Part shown: positions 45,068 to 54,941 of the stretch, piece after piece
How the letters are laid out: the number at the start of each line of letters is the position of its first letter
Position numbering within the stretch: position 1 is the first letter of the stretch
NCBI GenBank assembly: GCA_025201345.1
Contig: JAIXMG010000035.1
Coordinates: 186,001-250,000 of the forward strand
Origin: Thamnidium elegans
Lineage: Eukaryota > Mucoromycota > Mucoromycetes > Mucorales > Mucoraceae
Direction: 5' to 3'
DNA: 64,000 bases
The notes under the pieces: generated by a model
What the model saw: only the letters and a program-made list of their open reading frames with translations
What the model was told of the DNA's origin: nothing
The model's database searches: none
Position numbers and translations under genes: made by a program

Positions 45068-47054
45068 TTATACAACAGCGGCTTGCTGTTCAGAGTTTAC
45101 GCTCATGGCTCTCTCCTTCTTCTTGCGCTGGAACAAAGTAATGATACTATCCCAACCACGCAAGATTTGGTATAAAAGAATGGCAGTGTAGGTGGGAAGT
45201 CCAATACCATCTAGTTCGAAATTACCCCACTTCAAAGTGGTTTGCATAGAGGCACCGAGAACAACTGGAATACCAGCAACTAACATGTTACGAGAATCTT
45301 TAAAATCAACTTCGTTTTCGACCCAAATTCTGGCACCTGAAACTGTAATTAAACCGAAAAGAATAATGGATAAACCACCAAATACTCCAGAAGGAATAGT
45401 ATGGATAGCTATATATAAAAAAATCTATTAGTTTATGCAGAAAAAAAAATAGTGATATGATTCTTACCAGCACCGAATTTTTGAATAAAACCCAAAAAGA
45501 TAGCAATACAAGCAGCAACCAAAAAGATAAGGGTAGAGAAGATTTGGGTAACAGCCTAAAATTTTAACAAGTTAGTACAAAAAATAAAAAAAAGAAGTTT
45601 TGTGGTCGTACCATAACACCAATGTTTTCGGAATAAGTGGTAGTACCGGGACCACCACCAGCGGCGGAAACGATGGTAGCAAGTGCATCACCTAAAATGG
45701 CGCGACCCAAGTACTTATCAAGAGGTTGTTCGGCCATAGAACCCACGGCCTTAATGTGACCCAAGTTTTCAGCTAAAAGAACAACACAAACGGGTACAAT
45801 GATACTGATGGCTTGTGCTTCGAATTTGGGTTGAATGAATTTAGGAGCAGCGAACCAAGGAGCGGCATATACTTCAGTGTAATCAATGGCAGGACCATGA
45901 CCGGACCAGCCGACACCAAAGTAAATAAGATAGCCAATAACCATACCAATTAAAATAGGGACCCGTTTAAGCATACCAGGTGCGTACACACTGACCAAAG
46001 AAATCAGCATGATCGTGGTGAAGGCCATCCAACTATCAAATGTAGTAGACGTAGCGTTCTTGAAAGCGGAGGTAGATAAATGAATACCAATAGTCATGAC
46101 AACTGTACCGGTAACAACTAAAAAAGCAAAATGGGGTGTTTTAATTTAAAACTCCATTAAAAAAGTTTTTTTCTTTTATTTTTTTTTTATTCCGAACTTA
46201 CCAGGAGGCATAACATAGTTAATCCAATTGTGGCCCAAGAAGAAAATAACTAAGCCAATAGCACCATAGACTAAACCACAGACAAGAATTCCGCCAACAG
46301 CGACATCTGCGCGTGCATTACCGGGTCCACTAGGGACATAATTATAGCCGGTAGCAGATACAACAACGCCAATAAAACCAAATGAAGAACCAACATATGA
46401 AGGAACTGTAAAAATAAAAAGTCGGTACTTAGTATGTAAACCAATAAGGAAAAATCGCTAAAAAATTTTTTTTTTACCTTTTCCACCAGTTACAATGTAA
46501 AAAATGATAGTTCCCACACCAGAAAAGAATAACGCAGCTATAAATTTTTTTTTTTTAATATTTTTTTTTTTTTGACAGGTCAAAATTTTCGTTAAAAAAA
46601 AAACTTACTATTGGTATCAAAACCCATCATGAGAGGAGCTATTTTTTTTAAAAAAAAAAAGAAGAGAGAAATAAGTTAGCATAAGGAATTCGCACACATT
46701 GATCGGGTGTGTGTATTACCAAGTACAGTTGAGCCAAACATAGCCAACACATGTTGAATACCCATCAACAAACATTGGGGAGCAGAAGGTCTTTCATCAA
46801 TATAAATGATACCTACGATAAAAAAACGATATAAGTATGGGTGATTTATAGTAAAGCTTATATATTTTTTTACCAGACTTCTTCAACTTGTATTTGGGAA
46901 AGTAATCAATTAAGGTTTGCTTAGAGAAAAACTTGTGTCCAGTAGATATTTCCTTTTCATCGTGAGAAGAGCTTCCGCTCAAGTTCTCTGTCAAATCATG
47001 ATGTGGCTTGTAACCTGGGTTAAAATCATTGGGATACTTTTCCATATTGTCCAT
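45068..47054 (-). CDS. NCS2 nucleobase permease (UraA/uracil-type)
   Basis: Eight exons (47054-46874, 46812-46720, 46638-46609, 46537-46478, 46405-46202, 46117-45612, 45555-45468, 45408-45068) sum to 500 aa. It is a polytopic H+-coupled NCS2 (NAT) transporter. The protein starts with a hydrophilic tail of about 60 aa. The core has QHVLAMFGSTVLGPLLMGFD (TM1), the AENLGHIKAVG motif (TM8, substrate-contacting Glu) and PGTTTYSENIGVMAVTQ (TM10). The PTTTYGENIG-like form of the last motif is that of UraA-type uracil permeases rather than of Aspergillus UapA-type purine carriers, so a pyrimidine substrate is the better guess. Exon 3 is only 30 nt. Confidence 0.9.
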
Positions 47055-47447
47055 CGCTTTTTTTTTTATTGTTTTATTTTTATTTTTATGAAGTAAAAAA
47101 AAAAAACAAAAAACAAAAAAAGATTGCTTTGATTAAAAAAAAAAAAAGAAAAAAAAAAAAAGAAAAAGAAGAAAAAGAAAAAGAAGAAGAAAAAAAGCTG
47201 TTGAAATCAAGGTAGCTTAAATACCCTTACTGGAGATAGTTGGAGTAGTTTTAACCTAAGGACCAATCATACTACAATGTCTTATTAAATCACGAGACAC
47301 TATGTAGCTCTCTCTAAATCGAGAATATCGAAAGGATTAAAGTTGTGAGGACGATAAAATTGTTTTAAAAATATTTTTAATTTAATGTTTTGAATCGTTA
47401 TATTATTGTAACTCTGTAGCAATATTAATTACAAACGAAAATTTGCG

Positions 47448-47478
<31 letters not shown>

Positions 47479-47600
47479 TATATTTTATTTATTTAGATAG
47501 CTTAATCAATAGATAGCTCGACATAGATAGAAAACCACCTGCTTTTCTTTTTATACGTCTGTATTATATGCAGTTTTTTTTTTTTTACAGTAGTAAATTT
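47055..47600. other. Intergenic region with polypurine tract
   Basis: Upstream of the permease. Bases 47094-47199 on the plus strand are almost pure A/G (repeats of aagaaaaagaag), that is, a long pyrimidine tract just before the permease ATG on its coding strand. A run of about 30 T ends near 47475. No gene is seen. Confidence 0.6.
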
Positions 47601-48560
47601 AAATTGTTTATCCGGGAGATCGTAGCACAACTAGATGTAACGTTGAACAAGTAAATATAATGGAAAACCGAATCAAAAAAAATTCGATAATTACAGTACT
47701 TCCATTCTCAATTGATCCTATTTTAGGACTCAATTGGTTAGGAGATAATTTGACTTTTAGGACAAAACAATTTTTTATTTTGGACGAACTACGTAAAGTA
47801 AAAATAATATGTAGGGATAGCATTTGCCTTAAGCTTAATCCTTTGTCAGTGCACCTATCCCAGAATGTCTCAGCGCGCTTGACAATCCTGAACAATAACT
47901 GATTGACAAGCTGCAGGAAGGCGAGATGTCAGAGTATCTGCTTTATCAAGTGGGTCCCTCTTGATATTGCTCTTTATTTTTGACCAGCACTCTTCAACAG
48001 GATTCAAAAAAGGAGAGTAAAAGGGTGCATGAACAAAGGTTTATTACCCTCTCTTGTTGATAGCGTCAACAACAAATGCAGAGTGGTGAATTCTTCAGTT
48101 ATCCATCACGATAAAGAATCTTTTTTCGTTGTGTTTATCAAGTGCATCCATGAATTTCACAATATGATAAACTGTGGTACCCTTTTTTTAATGACTGTTT
48201 CTTTTCTGGGTCTTTTGCTTTTCTTTTTTTTGGTGGCAGGGTTCGAATACTCTTGTTCTAGTTTTTGTGCGTCTGCTTTCGCCAAAAGGATCAACTTTTG
48301 AAAAATTGACCGTTCCAAAACATGCTATGCATCCAACAATACTTATATTAGCACCTCTTTGTTTGTGAACAGTGACATTTGCTGGTCCTCCTACTTTAGA
48401 CTAAGCTCGGCCCCTTATCATGTGCGTATTAAAGCCAGCTTCATCAACAAATACGGAATTCTTTTGAAAGTTAACGCCTATTTCCTTCCATTTACTTACG
48501 AAGTGTTCTCTCAGCATCTCTTTCTTTATTGGTCGCACTTTTTTTTATGAAAAAAAGCAT
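47600..48560 (-). pseudogene. Degenerate IS630/Tc1-type DDE transposase
   Basis: Minus-strand remnant broken by stops and frameshifts. In order it shows a helix-turn segment (EHFVSKWKEIGVNFQKN), the first catalytic Asp in VFVDEAGFNTHMIRG, GANISIVGCIA and FGTVNFSKVDP, then FMDALDKHNEKRFFIVMDN (second Asp). It continues with NPVEECWSKIKSNIKRDP (catalytic Glu) and the C-terminal FWDRCTDKG. That is the D-D-E order of the IS630-Tc1-mariner superfamily. Its first half (48147-48560) is repeated in inverse orientation at 51800-52180. Stops and frame breaks (around 48100, 48070 and 47870) rule out an active enzyme. Confidence 0.8.
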
Positions 48561-48632
48561 TACCGGTTATGAAAAAAAAGCATAACCGCTATGAAAAAAA
48601 GCATAACCGCATTACCGGTTATGACGTGCACT
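48540..48632. repeat. Left block of ATAACCG/palindrome repeats
   Basis: Four spaced copies of a unit made of gcataaccg or gcattaccgg and an A-run of 7-8 (atgaaaaaaagcat...). The block includes accggttatg half-palindromes. It matches, inverted, the block at 51700-51800. Confidence 0.8.
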
Positions 48633-48674
48633 TCCAACAACGACAGGTACTTTACATGTAAAAACGACTTTTTT

Positions 48675-48900
48675 TTTAAATAAATCCTTTTTATCATGGT
48701 TGGATAAACCCTATTTTATCATGGTTGAATAAGCCCTTATTTTATCATGATTAAATTAACTTATTTATTCCATCCTTTTCTTTTCCTTTTTTTTTTTAAC
48801 AATGAGTTCATATACAAACAAATGTCTAAATATTTCCCTATGATATGGTGGTGTACCAGGAATTTCCCTAAATTTGCACTAGTGATGTAAATGGTGTGTA
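48675..48900 (+). repeat. Upstream repeat module, copy 2
   Basis: Collinear with 27640-27880 (see copy 1). It ends about 40 bp before the ATG at 48942 of the plus-strand nuclease-like gene. Confidence 0.7.
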
Positions 48901-48941
48901 CCAAGAATTAATATTTTGAGTAAGAACATTATTTTACAAAA

Positions 48942-49675
48942 ATGTCTGAAGAGGCTAATGGTAATTTTACAATTTAGTTTTAGTTCTATTCAATGGCAAA
49001 ACTATTTATATAGTTATTCAATTACAGACGAACAATTGAAGGCCTTTACTCTACCTATGAACTGGAAGTCAGATGCGGATCTTGTGAACAAGTTTCTATT
49101 AAATGACAAAAAAAAAATCATAAATCTGATTGTTCAATCTCTACTTGGTATTTATGTTTGGTTTTTAGTATGTAATATGTTGTTTTTATCTAATTGTATA
49201 ACCTTTCACAGGCAGACACTTTCCAGAAAACCTTTACACAGTAGCCCAGATTGAATGGGCTGATACTGAAGGTTTATTTATTATGTACTATTCCTCACAG
49301 AATGAAAATGATGAAAGATACGCGCCAGTAGTTGTTACTGTTCAAAAGGAAATTAGTCAAACTTCAATGTTAAAAATTATTCGATACTGTACGTTCGTTT
49401 ATGAAAAATACAATCTTCTGCCAACTGTTTTGATTATCTCTAGTAGCTCTAGACTAGACACAAGGGTTGATTCAGATATAGATATGAATGTAGATTCATC
49501 TTTCAAACTAATCAAATCCGACTGTTGGGCTCGAGAATGCTTATTGTTTCTTCCTGATTCAATTAGCACAACTCTCAATAACAAATCTACGAATACGCTT
49601 ATCGCATTATGTCAATATATATCTAATCCGAACAAAATACTCTCTTTTTCGTCAAATTCACCATTTGAATTGTGA
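48942..49675 (+). CDS. Nuclease-like paralogue 1 (probably catalytically dead)
   Basis: Three exons (48942-48960, 49028-49147, 49212-49675) join to 200 aa. It is clearly paralogous to the minus-strand gene facing it: FLLNDKKKIINLIVQSLL versus LLLNDTSIINLIVKSLL, NLYTVAQIEWAD versus NLYYSAQTEWAD, and IIRYCTFVYEKYNLLPTVLII versus LIRYCTYVFDRYNVLPVVLVI. The partner resembles PD-(D/E)XK (Rpn/transposase-associated) nucleases with a D...ExQ core. Here the matching positions read GLFIMYY and VVVTVQKE, so both acidic residues are absent. The C-terminus is shorter than in the paralogue. Function unknown; it may be a decayed copy or a non-enzymatic partner. Confidence 0.6.
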
Positions 49676-49864
49676 GGTTGAAGTTAAAAATAACGATTGA
49701 ATGTTATGAAATAATAGTCAAAACCAATATGCAATACATGTTATCATCAATCCAGATGAAGCTACAGCCGTATGGTTTTGAAACAATTGCTACCTAAATG
49801 ATTCCATTCAGATAAAATAACAAATAGTTGCATAGTAGTAAAATATCAGCTTATTTTTTATTGT

Positions 49865-51030
49865 TCATATATTTGTAGTTAAAAAATAAAACCATTTATT
49901 ATTATTAATACACTTTTTTGCTTGGTAATAAGAACTTTTCAGTGTATTTGACGAGGTATATGGTCCAAAGGGACCTTTAGCTTTTCCTTGATCATAAATT
50001 GTTTTCCATTTTTTATACTTTCCTGGTTCAGAAATGGTTTCAATAAACAAATAATTATCAGAACTATATTTTTTTATGTTTTGATTGTCTTCTGTTCCAG
50101 TCAGTTCAGAATCATCATCTTTGAGCTTTCTCTTTTGATTTTGTATGCTGTTTAAAACCTCTTTAACATACATATGGCTCTTTTCGATTATAACATCAGG
50201 CTCTACATCTTCCAATTCAATTATTTTTTGTAATTTTGATTCGGTATCTTCAAGGAACTCATTTGTCATAATTTTTGCCTCTGCCTTCGTGACCATCTTG
50301 TTTGCAATAGCGTAAAGCAACTTCACAGTTGGGTCAGTATTATAAGCTAGGGATTTTAAAGACTGTGATTGGCACGTCATATAATATGCTAAAGCTACAA
50401 GTGGGTTCATTGGATTTTCTTTTATATGGCCTCTGATTGATTTAGGTGAAATAAATCACAAGATTTGGCCCAGCATTTGCATTTCATTTCCAACAAATAC
50501 ATGTGATTAATATTTATGTTAAATTGTTCCTCAAAGGAAACACTTGAAAACTCTTTCACTACAATAACAAGCACAACGGGCAAAACATTGTAACGATCAA
50601 ATACATAAGTACAATATCGAATTAATCTTGACATAAAACTTTGATCAACGCGATTTTGTATTTCAATAAGTATAGGGGGCGACGCGTCGGTAATATCAGT
50701 TTTTGGTACATAAAGTACGTCAGATTTGCTTCCATCTGCCCATTCTGTTTGTGCTGAATAGTAGAGGTTGCTGGGAGTACGTTCCTCTACATAAAATAAC
50801 GTATTTTAAATAAGTCAGCTTCTTACTGAGTTAAGAAGGCATATTTACCAAGTAAAGATTTAACAATGAGATTTATAATACTTGTATCATTTAGTAAAAG
50901 TTTACTACTCAAATCTGTTCCAGGCTTAAGCTTTAATGGCAACGGAGAGTAATCAGCTTCCCTTTCTATGAATGAAAGAGTTAATCCTAGTACTCACAAG
51001 CCATCTTGTAAACTTACCAGCAGGTTCCAT
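49865..51030 (-). pseudogene. Nuclease-like paralogue 2, PD-(D/E)XK type, frameshifted
   Basis: Exons 51030-51018, 50965-50849 and 50786 onward. The protein starts MEPAEREADYSPLPLKL and contains EWADGSKSDVLYVPK then PPILIEIQNRVDQSF, that is Asp, a strand, then E-x-Q. This is the pattern of PD-(D/E)XK nucleases of the Rpn/PDDEXK_2 type. At about 50445 (gatttatttcacc) the frame changes: the first frame stops at 50422 (NQSEAI), while the next frame carries on with SPKSIRGHIKENPMNPLVALAYYM to 49865, including a Lys-rich C-terminal part ending YQAKKCINNNKWFYF. One indel at a T-rich spot therefore separates the halves. It could be a sequencing slip or a true mutation. Nuclease assignment is by motif only. 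Confidence 0.6.
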
Positions 51031-51049
51031 TTTTTTTTGGAGAAAAAAA

Positions 51050-51175
51050 TAATCATAATCGGTTATGTCTTTTTTCATAACCGGTTATGCTTTTCTTCAT
51101 AACCAGTTATGCTTTTTTTTTTTTTTTCATAACCGGTAATGCGGTTATGCTTTTTTTCATAGCGGTTATGTGATA
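51050..51175. repeat. Palindromic CATAACCGGTTATG repeat array
   Basis: Directly upstream of the minus-strand nuclease-like gene. It contains several units of cataaccggttatg (a perfect 14-bp palindrome) and variants (cataaccagttatg, cataaccggtaatg, catagcggttatg) separated by runs of 6-15 T. The same units occur at 48540-48632 and 51700-51800. They can form cruciforms and are good candidates for protein-binding sites of the element. Confidence 0.85.
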
Positions 51176-51699
51176 TTGACGATTATGTTAATAAGAGTAA
51201 ATATCAAAAAGAAAATAAACGTAGAATTTATCAGACTTTAAAAAGGAATTGCTGTTTTTATTAATGAAATAATGTGTGCCTTATATACAAAATAAGTTAA
51301 ATAAGCACTTATCCACTTAATATGAAACATGAACAATGTTAACCATCTAATAGTGGATGAGCAATTTGGAAATATAAATAGTTTCTTTAGAAGGTCAATT
51401 GTAACAGTGGTAATGCTTATTATCTTTCTAATTGGCTTTTCTAAATAAAAGATCCAGGATAGAGGCTTGTTCATTCAAAATAATTGGGGCATTATTTATG
51501 AACCAGTTATCTGTCCTTGATAAGAATTAAAACAGCCTAATGCTTATATAATCGATAAAAGAGAACAATAGAAGGTGTCTGAGTATATATATGTAATATA
51601 CAACGTTTGTGTATAACTTATGTAAGCAATATGTGAGAACATATACTTGTATAAGTTATGTATAAATTTGTATCATTGAATATACTACGTAAGTACAAC
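51176..51699. other. Non-coding stretch inside cassette
   Basis: AT-rich DNA between the two right-hand repeat arrays. A minus-strand ORF of 78 codons (51238-51474) has no recognisable feature. Short repeats of tatgta and ttatgta type occur at 51590-51690. Confidence 0.4.
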
Positions 51700-51800
51700 A
51701 GGTTATGCTTTTTTTCATAGCGGTTATGCTTTTTTAATAGCGGTTATGCTTTTTTTCATAGCAGTTATGCTTTTTTTCATAACCGGTAATGCTTTTCTTC
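51700..51800. repeat. Right block of ATAACCG/palindrome repeats
   Basis: Four to five copies of ggttatgctttttttcatagc-type units, the inverse of the left block at 48540-48632, leading straight into the inverted transposase fragment. Confidence 0.85.
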
Positions 51801-52180
51801 ATAAAAAAAAAGTGCGACCAATAAAGAAAGAGATGCTGAGAGAACACTTCGTAAGTAAATGGAAGGAAATAGGCGTTAACTTTCAAAAGAATTCCGTATT
51901 TGTTGATGAAGCTGGGGCCGAGCTTAGTCTAAAGTAGGAGGACCAGCAAATGTCACTGTTCACAAACAAAGAGGTGCTAATATAAGTATTGTTGGATGCA
52001 TAGCATATTTTGGAACGGTCAATTTTTCAAAAGTTGATCCTTTTGGCGAAAGCAGACGCACAAAAACTAGAACAAGAGTATTCGAACCCTGCCACCAAAA
52101 AAAAGAAAAGCAAAAGACCCAGAAAAGAAACAGTCATTAAAAAAGGGTACCACAGTTTATCATATTGTGAAATTCATGGA
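51801..52180 (+). pseudogene. Inverted partial copy of the IS630/Tc1-type transposase
   Basis: Plus-strand counterpart of 48147-48545. It reads VRPIKKEMLREHFVSKWKE, then FVDEAG, and then has lost about 20 bases that in the other copy encode FNTHMIRG (here geared to AELSLK and a stop), followed by GANISIVGCIAYFGTVNF and KKKSKRPRKE in shifted frames. It ends at aattcatgga, 81 bp from the NSF stop codon. Inactive. Confidence 0.8.
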
Positions 52181-52261
52181 AGTAGTAATGGACAACTATT
52201 TCCAAGGTTATATATGTATATTTTCTCTGTGAGAGAAGGTAATACAAAAATTCTTTATTCA

Positions 52262-54759
52262 TTATAAGGCCAACATTGTATTAACAAACTTATCGACCTT
52301 GTCTTCATCCTGTCTAGCCATTTCAATAATCATCAAAAGCTTCTTGACACCAATAGCCAACTTGTTATCCATATTAGCTTCGCTGAGAATGGAGAGAGCT
52401 CTTGCCTTTTCTTCTTCAGTGAATAATTCCAATTGTTGCAAGACAGCATCAATACCTTCCAAAGAAGTAATTGTAGGTACATAAATTTCGGCAGAGAACT
52501 CATCAGTCATGTCCATTTGCTCCAAAATGTTACGGTGAGTTGTGGTAGCCAAGATCAATAAACGACGATCCTTTGGGGGCTTCTTTTTCAATAAAACTAA
52601 GAGCGCTTGTAATACTGAGTTAGAGAAACGAGGACCAATAGGCACATAATCTAAAAAAAAAGAGTTAGTATCTTGGCTATGAATATCTATTATATATAAT
52701 TTACCTAAGAGACGCTCAATAGCATCAATAACAATGACACTGAGAGGAGATTTATAAGAATCGTTGAAGATTTTGTTGATTTCAGTAACCTTAGCAGCTT
52801 CGCTCATACCGACCATGGACTCGGGAGAGATCAACTTGATGAAAGGGAAATCACTTTGCATAGCAATAGTAGCAGCAAGAGCAGTTTTACCACTACCAGC
52901 AGGACCGGTCAAAAGAACACTGACTAAAGGAGTACGAGATGATTGACGTACTTGATCGACATATAATCTACCATCGACGAGGATTTGCTTGACAGAGGGG
53001 CCAAAGGGAATAATATGATTTGCAACGCACTGTTGTAATTCAGCTTCAGAGACACCAAATGAGGGAGTAACTTCCTTGAGAGCATTTAAGAAATCGTCCA
53101 TGCTCACTTTCATATCTTCTACATCAGCAGAGATACCGGCCATGGTGCCTACTTTAATGTGTCTACTAAAGGCATAAGAGGAAGCAGCTTTAACAACACC
53201 GGAAATTTCAGCGCCACTGTAATTTTTTGTTAACTCGGCCAATTCATCAAGATTAACATCATCTTCCAAGACATCGTTGGTTCTCATTTTATTAGTATGG
53301 ATCTTTAAAATCTGAAGACGACCCTTTTCATCAGGTAACCCAATTTCCATATGAACTTCAAGACGACCAGGACGTAACAAGGCTTCATCAATCATATCCT
53401 TTCTGTTAGTCATACCAATAATCAAGATGTTGTTTAATTGTTCAACACCATCCATCTTTGCCAACAATTGATTAACAACGGAGTCTCCTACACCTGTATC
53501 ACCGCTTCTACTACCACGAGATTTACAAATAGCATCTAATTCATCAAAGATAATGATATGAAGGCCAGACTCTTCTCCCTTGGATCTATATTCTTCTTCA
53601 GCATCTGCAAAGAGCTTACGTACGTTCTCTTCGGATTGACCAACAAACTTGGATAAAACTTCAGGACCACTAACAATTTTGGGCTCCTTGGCGTTCAACA
53701 TTTTACCGATTTGACGGGCCATTAAGGTTTTACCGGTACCTGGAGGGCCATATAGTAAAATACCTTTTACGTGTTGTACACCTAATTTCTCGACAAGTGC
53801 TGGTGGGAAAATACGAGATGCAAAAGCACGACGGAAGATGGCATTAAACTCATCGTCTAAACCACCAATACCGAGATCTTCAAATTGGAAATCAGGTTTA
53901 ATTAAAGCCTTGGCAGTCATTCTATAGAAAAAAAAAAAGAGTAAGTTTCTTTGTCGTAATTAGGTTATATAGAATACTTTACGCTTTCTTTTTGGAAACC
54001 TTCAAGTTGACAAATGAACCTTCAACTTTAGAGAATTCAATATTGGTTTCACGCATCAATATACCACGAACGGCATCAGATTGCTTTTCATGACGCGCAT
54101 CTACTTCACCCTTCTTTAAAACGTTTAAATCGACTACGTCTAAATCAGTTACAGTAACTCTAAATTTAATACCACAATACTCAAATACAAAGAACTGTCC
54201 CTTGGTAAAGATTTGATTATGGAAGTTCTACATATGCAGATTATTAGAATTATAGATATATTTTTGTTTGTACGTCATACTTACGACAGAGAAAGCTTTA
54301 TCGAGCTCTTCTTCCTTGAATTCATCAGGGTATCTACTACTTCTTTGAAAAAAATCGATATCTAATTTCAAGTTACCGAGATAGATGTCCATTCCTTCCG
54401 AGTGGATATCATAAGGTTCTACTGTCACTTCTTGTCCTACGGAGAAACTGGCCCAACGACGGTGGACGCCGTTGATACCGATTTGACCTCTTCGCATAGC
54501 TCTATCGATTCTATTATACAGTATTATTAGTTTATTGGTCCTGTATTTTTGGTTTGTATCTTATTTACCTAACAGAGAATACAAATTCGCGAGCGACAGT
54601 AATATAATGAACTTTTGGGTCAATAGAACCGGGAGCAACATAGGCATAGTTGGTTAAAGCGGCGTTATCAGTAGGACACTGAACAACTTGAAAGAGACCA
54701 CTCTTTTCTTCGTCATCGCTGTAATGACGCTGGTCATCATAACGTGCGTAATTTTCCAT
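52262..54759 (-). CDS. SEC18: NSF/SEC18 vesicle-fusion AAA ATPase
   Basis: Five exons (54759-54569, 54510-54285, 54227-53983, 53921-52705, 52650-52262) give 755 aa, the usual Sec18 length. The hexameric ATPase, with alpha-SNAP, disassembles SNARE complexes after membrane fusion. The N domain spans about 220 residues. D1 has Walker A GPPGTGKT, Walker [10 protein letters not shown] and the second region of homology ([20 protein letters not shown]). D2 has [11 protein letters not shown] and the degenerate [22 protein letters not shown]. The last intron (54 nt, 52704-52651) is a multiple of three and free of stops, so an unspliced reading inserts 18 residues between ERLL and DYVPIG. That joint is conserved in the family, so the intron is real. 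A mobile-element end lies just beyond the stop. Confidence 0.96.
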
Positions 54760-54941
54760 GTTATTCGATGAGTTTGTATAAAATAGAAGATGAAGAAAAA
54801 CTACGTGGAAATATAATTGTGCCACGATTATCCTTTTTAAATGCCAAGTCCCTCTCAAGACTGCATTTTTTATTTTAAAAAGCGATCGTTTTTTTTTCTA
54901 CTTTGCCTTTTATCCTTCACACTTTTCTTTGGATCAAAATA
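54760..54941. promoter_or_regulatory. Divergent promoter region SEC18 / MSH5
   Basis: 182 bp separate a constitutive secretory gene and a meiosis-type gene. The central block (gccacgattatcctttttaaatgccaagtccctctcaag, about 54822-54860) has mixed base composition and is the best place for sites. No core element is assigned. Confidence 0.4.

Larger units (their letters stand above)
48147..52180. mobile_element. Composite cassette: inverted transposase arms around two paralogous genes
   Basis: The segment 48147-48632 is present in inverse orientation at about 51705-52180. Between these arms stand two convergent related genes (48942-49675 plus, 51030-49865 minus), each preceded by copies of a palindrome-based repeat. 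The right arm ends in mid-transposase at about 52180, while the left arm continues into the rest of the transposase to 47600. This layout suggests a composite or rearranged element rather than a single intact transposon. Confidence 0.7.

Noticed and set aside
51238..51474. 78-codon minus-strand ORF with several hydrophobic stretches inside the cassette
   Set aside because: No recognisable family, no conserved start context, and it lies in AT-rich DNA between repeat arrays; kept only as part of the cassette.
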